Assembly (NCBI GenBank): GCA_035295665.1
Contig: DATGIQ010000322.1
Coordinates: forward strand, 1-16,479
DNA length: 16,479 nucleotides
DNA from: DATGIQ01 sp035295665
GTDB lineage: Bacteria; Planctomycetota; Planctomycetia; Gemmatales; Gemmataceae
Reading direction: 5' to 3'
In this document: in pieces, positions 7,947 to 14,513 of the stretch
Numbering within the stretch: the first letter of the stretch is position 1
Layout of the letters: the number at the start of each line of letters is the position of its first letter
Made by a program: the position numbers and the translations under genes
The notes under the pieces: generated by a model
Databases searched by the model: none
Told to the model about the DNA's origin: nothing
What the model saw: the letters and a program-made list of their open reading frames with translations, nothing else

Positions 7947-9563
7947 ATGGAAAACAAACCAAACGACGGTTCGCCAAACAATTCTCAGGTTTGGGGAACC
8001 GGTCTGACTTCGGTTATCCGTGCAACTTCCTTGGCCGGTTTCGAAAGCGCCAAACCGGCGGCGTCGATCCTTGTGATGGCCTGGATCGGCAGCTTGGTCA
8101 TCCATGCGATTTTGCTGACGTTGTTCCTGTTCGTGACCATCAACGTCGGCACGGCCAATGTTCCGCTGGAATCCGAGGTCATCCAAACGCTGGTCGACGA
8201 GGAGAAGAAGGACTTCAATCTCACCAATGATGACGAGGGTCTTAACCCCGACCAATTACTCAACTACGACCTTGGCCGCATCGAGGAGTTTTCGGTCCCG
8301 GGTCCCGTTGCTCCCATGGAAACGATCGGGATCAAGGAGGCCCCCGACGGAGCTATGGTCAACGTGCCTCCCCCGGCGGGGCTGGGGGGAAGCGAGGGGC
8401 AGAGTGGCGGACTGGACACCCTGAAGCCAGGCTTGGCAAATCCGTTTGGTTTCGCAGGCGGGATGCGCGGGTTAAACGTGCCGGGCGGGTTCGGTGGCCG
8501 CAGCGGTGCGACCCGACAACAGCTGGTGGAAGAAGGCGGCGGCAACAGCAAGTCCGAGGCGGCCGTTGCGGCTGGACTTAAATGGCTGATCATGCACCAG
8601 GCACCCGATGGCCATTGGTCGCTGGACGGATTCAACCAGCATGGCCACTGTAACTGCACGGGCTTCGGCCACCAAAACGATATTGCGGCCACGGCGCTGG
8701 GCTTGCTTCCGTTGCTCGCCGCTGGCGAAACTCACAAGAACCCGAAGGCCGTTTATGGCAAGCACGTCGGCAACGCCCTGAAATATTTGATGAGCAAACA
8801 AGCCAAAGACGGCAACTTCGGCGGCGGCATGTACGCCCACGGCTTGGCGAGCATCGCCTTGTGCGAGGCCTATGGCATGACCTCCGATCCGACCCTGAAG
8901 GGCTCCGCGCAGCGTGCCTTGAACTACATCCGGGCCGCCCAGAGTGAGAACGGCGGTTGGCGCTACGAGCCCCGCCAAAGCGGCGACACCTCGGTGACTG
9001 GCTGGCAGGTCATGGCCCTCAAGAGCGGACAAATGGCGGGACTGGAGGTCGAAGACTCGAAAAATCCCACGTTCGCCAAGGCCACGAAATTCCTCAATTC
9101 CGTGAGTAGCTCAGACGGAAGCGGCTACGGCTACCTTGGCCCTGGCCCGACCCCGACCATGACCGCGGTCGGTCTGTTGTGCCGGCTCTATCTCGGCACC
9201 GGACCGCGCAACAGCGGCATCATCGGCGGCGTTCACTACCTCAAGCAAACCCCGCCGGGCGGTAGCAACAGCATTTACTACTACTACTATGCCACCCAGG
9301 TTCTTTACCATGTGGGCGGCCCGGACTGGGATGCGTGGAACCCCAAGATGCGTGATCTGCTCATTGCCAAGCAGGACAAAGGCCTGGATCCCAAAAAGCC
9401 GCACCTCAAAGGGAGCTGGTCTCCCGCCGGCGACGCCCACGGCGGGGCGGGTGGCCGAATCATGACCACTTCGCTTGCCTTGCTAACCTTGGAGGTTTAC
9501 TATCGCCATCTGCCGCTCTATCACCGTAATTTGGGCGGTGACAAAAATATGGCAGCGAATTAG
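7947..9563 (+). CDS. Membrane-anchored prenyltransferase/squalene oxidase-repeat protein
   Basis: A 538-residue protein with an N-terminal membrane anchor (about residues 41-65) and a terpenoid-cyclase-like alpha toroid. The ATG at 7947 is preferred to the in-frame GTG at 7935, because the GGAAGG purines at 7930-7935 would overlap that GTG. Residues about 70-200 are a Gly/Pro-rich linker. From about 202 onward there are repeated helix pairs with QW-like turns: APDGHWSLDGF, KDGNFGGGMYAHG, SENGGWRYEP, and a final TTSLALLTLEVYYRHLPLY typical of planctomycete members. The acidic DxDD motif of squalene-hopene cyclases is absent, so cyclase activity is not supported; a binding or structural role is more likely. 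A run of five tyrosines (TAC repeats near 9276-9290) is unusual. It is probably envelope-located and may share a transcript with its neighbours. Confidence 0.85.
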   Translation: MENKPNDGSPNNSQVWGTGLTSVIRATSLAGFESAKPAASILVMAWIGSLVIHAILLTLFLFVTINVGTANVPLESEVIQTLVDEEKKDFNLTNDDEGLNPDQLLNYDLGRIEEFSVPGPVAPMETIGIKEAPDGAMVNVPPPAGLGGSEGQSGGLDTLKPGLANPFGFAGGMRGLNVPGGFGGRSGATRQQLVEEGGGNSKSEAAVAAGLKWLIMHQAPDGHWSLDGFNQHGHCNCTGFGHQNDIAATALGLLPLLAAGETHKNPKAVYGKHVGNALKYLMSKQAKDGNFGGGMYAHGLASIALCEAYGMTSDPTLKGSAQRALNYIRAAQSENGGWRYEPRQSGDTSVTGWQVMALKSGQMAGLEVEDSKNPTFAKATKFLNSVSSSDGSGYGYLGPGPTPTMTAVGLLCRLYLGTGPRNSGIIGGVHYLKQTPPGGSNSIYYYYYATQVLYHVGGPDWDAWNPKMRDLLIAKQDKGLDPKKPHLKGSWSPAGDAHGGAGGRIMTTSLALLTLEVYYRHLPLYHRNLGGDKNMAAN

Positions 9564-9594
9564 TCCGTCGTCCGTAGCAGCCTGCGATGGACCA

Positions 9595-9613
9595 AGAACT
9601 TACCCCAAGTTCT
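9595..9613 (+). terminator. Weak hairpin after the toroid-repeat gene
   Basis: AGAACTT (9595-9601) and AAGTTCT (9607-9613) form a perfect seven-base stem around ACCCC, 32 bases past the stop codon. The following bases are pyrimidine-rich but lack a clean T-run, so termination would be partial at best. Confidence 0.35.
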
Positions 9614-9761
9614 CCTGTCTATTCATTTCCTGTCGCTGAGTCCCTACAACACGAAAACTCGACGGATTCGGATTGATACATCCATCTGCCGTAGCCGATA
9701 ACTAGGGAACAAGGTGCCCCAGTGGGCGCCTTGCGGCGGTGCGGGAGCAAGTGCGCAAAAT

Positions 9762-9766
9762 GGAGG
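9762..9766 (+). promoter_or_regulatory. Ribosome binding site that fixes the start at 9775
   Basis: GGAGG lies eight bases before the ATG at 9775. The earlier in-frame GTG (9739) and ATG (9760) lack such a site, and the ATG at 9760 overlaps this one. The ATG at 9775 also places the signal peptide at the extreme N-terminus. Confidence 0.6.
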
Positions 9767-9774
9767 CCCTTCCG

Positions 9775-12276
9775 ATGGTCCGGTCAATTTGGAAAAGGAC
9801 CCTCGTTACCACCTTTGCCTGGGCCGGCTTGGCCTGGGCGCAGCAACCGATCTCTTCTGCCCCGGCAGCCAAACCGGGCGAAACGACAGGGCAAACCTTC
9901 ACCGTGCAAGAAGCTGGCAAGGCCGGCCAGAAGTGCAAGGTGCTCAAGACCTGGAAAACACACGATGGGAAGATCGCCTACCAGGTCCAGGCCTTGGATA
10001 CGGGCGAAATGATGACGATTGTCGAAACCGGCTCGGCCCGGGACATGGTCGGGACCCAGGGGGGGACTGGCACGCATGCCCAAGCCGTTGCGACGCGCAT
10101 CTTCCACTGGGGCCTGGAAAGAATGCCGCCGCCTGGCACGCCGGTGCCGCCGGTCGAAGAATTCTACAAGATGCCGTCCAGCATGTCCGATTCCCAACCC
10201 AAGAAGTTGGCCAGTACGGAACTGCCGAGCGCTGGCAAACCGATTGCTCCGACTTATTCGGAACCGGGGAAAAGCAGCACGTTCTTCCCTTGGTTCTCGC
10301 GTTCCACTCCAGCGCAGCCGGCTCCCATGCCGGCGAATCTGCCTCAGCCAAGCGTGCTGAATTCCACCCCGACGCCGCAATCCACAACTGCTCTGCCGAA
10401 TACCACCGCGGCAGCCACTCCCAGCTCCACGAGTCCCCATGTCGCCGACATGCGGACGATGACGACACCTCTGAGTCCACCGAGCAGCACCGCCAACAAG
10501 CTGACCGAGACGCTGACGCCACGTCCAACCACATTCAGTCCCTACCCAGCGATGCCGACGACGGCATCTCCCGCGCTGTCGTCCAGCACTACTGCACCCC
10601 CGCGCGTGGTCCAGGTCATGCCACCCAAGAATGACACCGCGTCGCCGGCTCCGACATCTGCCGTCCCTGCTCCTGCCGTACCGAAAAGCCCGCTCGTGAA
10701 CCAGCAGGCTACTCCTGTTACTCCGGTACCCAGCGCGGTGGTGGCGAGGACCAACGAAAAGAAGCCAGTCCCTGCATCGACGACTTCCAGCGGACAATCG
10801 GTCACCCCGTTGCCCGCGTCCAGCGCTACGCAGAGCCCGGCGACACCGGTCAAGCCGGCTCCCGTGACATCGACGACCGCGGCAGCGGCCCCCGCCGCAC
10901 CGGTCTACAAACCATTCGCCGGCTATTCAGCAGCGAGTCCTTATTCTTCGGTGGCGCCAGTCCCCAGCAACCCGAGTGTCCCGACTGGATCCAGTGCCAT
11001 CGCGCCATCCGTGGTTGCTTCACCCCCAGCGAATAGTCCCTTTGGCACCGCTGCGACAACGGTAAAGCGAATCGAGGATACGAAGTCGACAGCACTGACC
11101 CCGGCAGCGATGATCCCCAAACCGGTCACCACCGGAACCACACCGGCGCCTGTCACCGCAGCGCCGCCGAGCGATTGGCGTCAATCTTGGGGCAAGGCCG
11201 ACGATGGGAAAACGTTGAGCACTGACAAGCCCGTCCAGAGCATCGGCGATAGCAAACCGGCTCCGACGAAACTGCTCTTGCCTCAGGCCGATAGCAAGCG
11301 CCCGGATCCGCTCCAGATGCCGGCGCAATATGATCGGCGCCCTGTCGAGGAGAAGCCCAGCGCCCAAAAAGGGGACACAATGCTGGTCCCGGCCGTCGCG
11401 GCTACATCTTCCAATGTGGTGAAGCCCGCTGCGGCAGCCGTCGCGGAGCCAATTAAGGCGTCGCCGGTTGTGGCTACCGTTGCGCAGTCCATCAAAGCAC
11501 CGCCGGCGGTCACCATGCCGGTTCCGTTGGGTGCCCAATCCGTGATCCAGGCCGGTGATCCTGGCCCGGGTGGGGTGCGTTACATTCCCGTACCGATGGT
11601 TACCATTCCGGACGTTCGGCGTCCTCCCGTGCCTCCGATGACGACGCCGGCGCAAGTGTACGGCACGTCCGGCGCTGTCTCGGCGGGCAGCGAAGGAGCA
11701 CAGGCCAATGCGTTCACGCCGGTCGTTCCGCGCCAGACCTATGCTCAAGCGACGAATGCATTCAGTACCGGAGTGGCGATCGTCCCGGCCGCGCCTACCG
11801 GCTTGCCCGTACCGGCGTCCAGCGCAAACAGCATGCTGGTCCAGGCAACCCATCCCGCCGCCAGCACTAATCTGACGAATCCAGGTGTGAGCCCCGCGGC
11901 TTACCAGACGGCCATGAATCCGGCGCAGCCGCCGGCGGTTTCTCCTGCCGGCAACCGGGCGCTGCCGGACCACGTCCAACAGATGGTCACCGCGCTGCGG
12001 GATTCGCTCTATCCGTCGCAGCGCGAATGGGCGGCCGAGAGCATGGCAACGGTTGATTGGCGGACCCACCCGCAGGTTGTCCAGGCGTTGACCATGGCCG
12101 CCAAGGAAGATCCCGCTGCCACCGTCCGGGCCGAGTGTGTTCGCTGTCTGGCCAAGATGAAGGCGAACACGGCACCGGTTGTCACCTTGGTCCGCGAGCT
12201 GAAAAAGGACGCCGATCCCCGTGTCCGGCAGGAAGCGGAGCAGGCGTTGACCATTCTCGCCGCTGGGGCGAAATGA
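9775..12276 (+). CDS. Secreted Ser/Thr/Pro/Ala-rich protein with C-terminal HEAT-like repeats
   Basis: An 833-residue secreted protein. A clear signal peptide (MVRSIWKRTL, then a hydrophobic core ending LAWAQQ) is followed by a small conserved-looking domain at about residues 40-90 (KCKVLKTWKTHDGKIAYQV). From about 150 to 720 the chain is low-complexity, dominated by Pro, Thr, Ser and Ala, and probably disordered or an extended wall-spanning linker. The C-terminal 100 residues, from LPDHVQQMV at about 730, are helical repeats of HEAT type: SQREWAAESMA, AATVRAECVRCLAKMK and DPRVRQEAEQALTIL. HEAT repeats usually bind proteins. The Pro/Thr region may be glycosylated, though nothing in the sequence proves it. 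Long open frames on the opposite strand here are composition shadows. No named function can be given. Confidence 0.8.
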   Translation: MVRSIWKRTLVTTFAWAGLAWAQQPISSAPAAKPGETTGQTFTVQEAGKAGQKCKVLKTWKTHDGKIAYQVQALDTGEMMTIVETGSARDMVGTQGGTGTHAQAVATRIFHWGLERMPPPGTPVPPVEEFYKMPSSMSDSQPKKLASTELPSAGKPIAPTYSEPGKSSTFFPWFSRSTPAQPAPMPANLPQPSVLNSTPTPQSTTALPNTTAAATPSSTSPHVADMRTMTTPLSPPSSTANKLTETLTPRPTTFSPYPAMPTTASPALSSSTTAPPRVVQVMPPKNDTASPAPTSAVPAPAVPKSPLVNQQATPVTPVPSAVVARTNEKKPVPASTTSSGQSVTPLPASSATQSPATPVKPAPVTSTTAAAAPAAPVYKPFAGYSAASPYSSVAPVPSNPSVPTGSSAIAPSVVASPPANSPFGTAATTVKRIEDTKSTALTPAAMIPKPVTTGTTPAPVTAAPPSDWRQSWGKADDGKTLSTDKPVQSIGDSKPAPTKLLLPQADSKRPDPLQMPAQYDRRPVEEKPSAQKGDTMLVPAVAATSSNVVKPAAAAVAEPIKASPVVATVAQSIKAPPAVTMPVPLGAQSVIQAGDPGPGGVRYIPVPMVTIPDVRRPPVPPMTTPAQVYGTSGAVSAGSEGAQANAFTPVVPRQTYAQATNAFSTGVAIVPAAPTGLPVPASSANSMLVQATHPAASTNLTNPGVSPAAYQTAMNPAQPPAVSPAGNRALPDHVQQMVTALRDSLYPSQREWAAESMATVDWRTHPQVVQALTMAAKEDPAATVRAECVRCLAKMKANTAPVVTLVRELKKDADPRVRQEAEQALTILAAGAK

Positions 12277-12335
12277 TTGGATGGGCGGGCGAGGGGGCGA
12301 TGGAGCCGCACACTGGGGTTGTTGCTGGTCCGGAA

Positions 12336-12659
12336 TCACTTCTCCGGGAGCGCGGCTCCAAGCTCTATCGCCCTTTGCCGCGCCGCCTTGGCCAGGTCGG
12401 CATGGCCGCTGCGTTCATAATCACTCGCCCGTGCGATCTGAAAGTTTGCCTCTGCCGGGTGCATGTCCGCCCGCTTGCGGTACAGAGCCAGGGCTTCCTC
12501 GTAAACGCCGTGAGCCTCCCCGATTAATGCGACCAGAAGTAGCTCCGCAGAGTATGCACTAGCCGTCAGCGGTTTCAGAGCCGACAGTTCCTCCGCTTCA
12601 GGCTTCGTCACCGTTAAGAATTTGCTATCCACGACCGGGCCCGCACGCACCATGGGCAT
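12336..12659 (-). CDS. Short TPR-like protein or gene remnant
   Basis: The frame encodes 107 residues ending in a helical stretch, ALALYRKRADMHPAEANF then a second helix DLAKAARQRAIELGAALP, that resembles a single tetratricopeptide unit. The ATG at 12659 has only a weak GGGGAC before it. The better translation signal lies upstream: GGAGG at 12723-12727 is five bases before an ATG at 12717. That frame reads only MLKRRSLFRYHSRR before a stop, and it is offset by one base from the 107-residue frame. A single indel would join the two into a gene of roughly 125 residues. It may therefore be a decayed gene rather than a working short one. No function can be assigned. Confidence 0.4.
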   Translation of the reverse strand: MPMVRAGPVVDSKFLTVTKPEAEELSALKPLTASAYSAELLLVALIGEAHGVYEEALALYRKRADMHPAEANFQIARASDYERSGHADLAKAARQRAIELGAALPEK

Positions 12660-12821
12660 TTCGTCCCCGGCTTCAACGCCGGCTGTGATACCGGAAGAGA
12701 CTTCTCCTCTTCAGCATATTCACCTCCACGGTGCACGACAAAGTTGTTCATGGCCTCGACTCGCGCTTCCGCATCGCTCTTGCCCGTCCTCCGCCAATTT
12801 GCTAGACCATACGCCAGTCAA

Positions 12822-12833
12822 GGAAGGCCTTCC
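12822..12833. promoter_or_regulatory. Perfect 12-base palindrome upstream of fabI
   Basis: GGAAGGCCTTCC is self-complementary and lies 44 bases before the fabI start codon. It could be an operator for fatty-acid regulation, but it does not match any operator consensus I know and a palindrome this short can occur by chance. Confidence 0.2.
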
Positions 12834-12877
12834 CTTCCCTGGCCCGGATTTCCATTCCCCGGTTCCCGAGGGCGGGC

Positions 12878-13759
12878 ATGATTCCCATCGATTTGAGCGG
12901 CAAAATTGCGCTGGTCGCCGGTGTCGGCGATAATATCGGTTTCGCCTGGTACATCGCCAAGGCCCTCCAAGCCGCGGGCGCCCGCCTCCTATTCTCTTGC
13001 CATCCTCGCCTCATGGGCATCGTGGAAAATATCTTGGAACGGGACCAGGACGCGGACACCCGTGTCCTCCCTTACGGTGCCGGCATGCTCAAGGTGGAGA
13101 AGGTGCTGGCCTGTGATGTCGCCTTCGACACGTTGGCCGATGTCGATGAGAAGACCCGTCAAGATCGGCGGTACCAACGCCACGGCGATTACTCCATTCA
13201 AGGAATGATGGCCACGGTGCAAAGGGATTTCGGGGCCATCGATATCCTCGTGCACAGTATTGCCTTCAGCCCGGAAATCACCAAGCAGGCCATTGACACT
13301 AGCCGCAGTGCCTATTTGACCGCCCTCAGTGTGAGTGCCTATTCATTGACGGCGCTGTTGCGCGGGGCGCGACCGCTGATGGAGAATCGCGCAAACGGAG
13401 CCGCAGCGGTGGGGTTGACCTATCTCGGCGGCGACCGCGTGGTGCCGCACTACGGCGGCGGCATGTCTACGGCCAAGGCAGCTTTGCAAATTGACGCCAA
13501 GCAGCTCGCCAGCAACCTCGGACCCAAGAATATCCGGGTCAATCTCATCTCCGCAGGTCCGTACGCCTCGCGCGCAGCCAGAGCGATTGGCGATATTGAT
13601 AAGATGGTGGCCTACGCCTCTGAACGCTCCCCCTTACCCCGTTCCATCCAGCCGGAAGAAGTCGCCAATGCGGCGGCGTTTCTGTGCAGCCCGCTCGCCT
13701 CTGGGATTACCGGACATGTGTTGTACGTCGATTGTGGCTACAACGTCATGGGCATCTGA
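12878..13759 (+). CDS. fabI: Enoyl-[acyl-carrier-protein] reductase (NADH), plant/chloroplast-like type
   Basis: A 293-residue cytoplasmic enzyme for the last step of each fatty-acid elongation cycle, reducing trans-2-enoyl-ACP with NADH. It is a short-chain dehydrogenase/reductase: the nucleotide-binding segment is ALVAGVGDNIGFAWYIAKAL near the N-terminus, and later motifs are DILVHSIAF, NIRVNLISAGP and ITGHVLYVDCGYNVMGI. An insertion at about residues 62-106 (PYGAGMLKVEKVLACD to DEKTRQDRRY) is absent from the E. coli enzyme but matches the chloroplast type. Tyr182, Tyr192 and Lys200 have the same spacing as the catalytic residues I recall for Brassica napus (188, 198, 206). GAGGG precedes the ATG. 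It stands alone rather than in a fab cluster. The family call is firm; the evolutionary link to plastid enzymes is known for several bacterial groups. Confidence 0.95.
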   Translation: MIPIDLSGKIALVAGVGDNIGFAWYIAKALQAAGARLLFSCHPRLMGIVENILERDQDADTRVLPYGAGMLKVEKVLACDVAFDTLADVDEKTRQDRRYQRHGDYSIQGMMATVQRDFGAIDILVHSIAFSPEITKQAIDTSRSAYLTALSVSAYSLTALLRGARPLMENRANGAAAVGLTYLGGDRVVPHYGGGMSTAKAALQIDAKQLASNLGPKNIRVNLISAGPYASRAARAIGDIDKMVAYASERSPLPRSIQPEEVANAAAFLCSPLASGITGHVLYVDCGYNVMGI

Positions 13760-13802
13760 TCGATTTTCCGCTCACGGTCGTTCCGCTCCGTGCAGGGCGC
13801 GA

Positions 13803-13827
13803 ACCATGTGCACGGCTAGCACATGGT
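13803..13827. promoter_or_regulatory. Perfect dyad (candidate operator) upstream of the Fe-S carrier gene
   Basis: ACCATGTG (13803-13810) and CACATGGT (13820-13827) are exact inverted copies separated by nine bases. The right half sits where a -35 element would be for the TATAAT at 13841. That placement suggests a repressor or activator site controlling the Fe-S carrier gene. It does not match the IscR consensus I know. As a fabI terminator it would be poor: the loop is long and no T-run follows. Confidence 0.5.
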
Positions 13828-13840
13828 CACAGAATTACGC

Positions 13841-13846
13841 TATAAT
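13841..13846 (+). promoter_or_regulatory. Consensus -10 box for the Fe-S carrier gene
   Basis: The hexamer is exactly TATAAT and lies 81 bases before the start codon at 13927. No good TTGACA-like element stands 16-18 bases upstream; the dyad occupies that place instead, which fits an activator-dependent or repressible promoter. Confidence 0.5.
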
Positions 13847-13913
13847 AGGACAGGCTAGGAAAAGCTGGTTTCGGTCGCCCCAGTGCTGAACGAGATTAGG
13901 GATCCTTGAAAAA

Positions 13914-13920
13914 GGGAGGT
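13914..13920 (+). promoter_or_regulatory. Ribosome binding site that fixes the start at 13927
   Basis: GGGAGGT is a near-perfect Shine-Dalgarno sequence ending six bases before the ATG. It rules out the upstream in-frame TTG at 13906, whose reading would run through the site itself. Confidence 0.7.
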
Positions 13921-13926
13921 TTACTG

Positions 13927-14271
13927 ATGGCCATAACGGTTACGGAAAAGGCAGCGGGTGAAGTCAAACGCATCCTCAGCGAGCAGCAGAGCAACGGCGG
14001 GCTCCCTGAGAAAGTGTATCTCCGCATGCGAGTCGTCGGCGGCGGCTGCAGCGGTTTCCAACATAAGTTGGATCTCGACCCGGTCATCAACGAAAAGCTG
14101 GATGAGGTATTCGAGTTCCACGGCGTGCCGGTCGTGGTCGATAAGCGAAGCCTCATGTATCTGAGCGACGTGATCGTCGATTTCCACGACGACCTCAATC
14201 GTCGCGGCTTCAGCATCACCAACCCCAGCGCGAAGAGCACCTGCGGCTGCGGCAGCTCATTCTCGATGTGA
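13927..14271 (+). CDS. A-type iron-sulfur cluster carrier (IscA/ErpA/HesB family)
   Basis: A 114-residue cytoplasmic protein that carries iron-sulfur clusters or iron to target apoproteins. The three family cysteines are present: Cys41 in GGGCSGFQ, and Cys106 and Cys108 in the C-terminal STCGCGSSF. The N-terminal ITVTEKAAGEVKRIL and the segment YLSDVIVDFHDDL are standard for the family, and the length is typical. I cannot decide between the IscA, ErpA and SufA subgroups, so no symbol is given. It appears to be a single-gene unit with its own promoter region (dyad plus TATAAT) and a hairpin terminator. A cysteine desulfurase-family gene lies 1.5 kb downstream but is not in the same transcript. 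Confidence 0.93.
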   Translation: MAITVTEKAAGEVKRILSEQQSNGGLPEKVYLRMRVVGGGCSGFQHKLDLDPVINEKLDEVFEFHGVPVVVDKRSLMYLSDVIVDFHDDLNRRGFSITNPSAKSTCGCGSSFSM

Positions 14272-14320
14272 GCCGTCTCTCGGTTCCGACGGTGGATCCA
14301 GTGACTTTTGACCCTCTCCC

Positions 14321-14344
14321 AGCGCCCCGGCTTGCCGGGGCGCT
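14321..14344 (+). terminator. Hairpin terminator after the Fe-S carrier gene
   Basis: AGCGCCCCGG (14321-14330) and CCGGGGCGCT (14335-14344) form a perfect ten-base GC-rich stem around the loop CTTG, 50 bases past the stop codon. The tail reads TTGCCATT, so the U-run is short. It separates the Fe-S gene from the tRNA gene 38 bases further on. Confidence 0.7.
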
Positions 14345-14381
14345 TTGCCATTAACAGGCCTCTTGGCCGTAGTCGGAGTGC

Positions 14382-14454
14382 GGGCACTTAGCTCAGTGGC
14401 TAGAGCACCTCGCTTACACCGAGGGGGTCGGGGGTTCGAAACCCTCAGTGCCCA
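14382..14454 (+). tRNA. tRNA-Val (anticodon UAC)
   Basis: The 73 bases fold into a complete cloverleaf. The acceptor stem GGGCACT pairs with AGTGCCC, followed by discriminator A at 14454. The D arm has GCTC pairing with GAGC. The anticodon stem CCTCG pairs with CGAGG around the loop CTTACAC, giving anticodon TAC (14415-14417), which reads valine GUA/GUG codons. The T arm has the TTCGAAA loop. The 3' CCA is not encoded and must be added after transcription. Confidence 0.95.
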
Positions 14455-14513
14455 GTTGATGGAAGGCCATTTGCTGAATGTTAGATTGTTGCGTGTGTCG
14501 TTCCGCAACCGGG

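Noticed and set aside
7947..9563. Annotation as squalene-hopene cyclase
   Set aside because: The fold family fits, but the catalytic DxDD motif is missing and a membrane anchor plus linker precede the repeats.
11020..12339. Long leftward frame of 439 codons, and a similar one at 9784-10797
   Set aside because: Both are antisense to the Pro/Thr-rich secreted protein. Their Arg/Gly/His-rich composition is what the complement of that low-complexity sequence would give.
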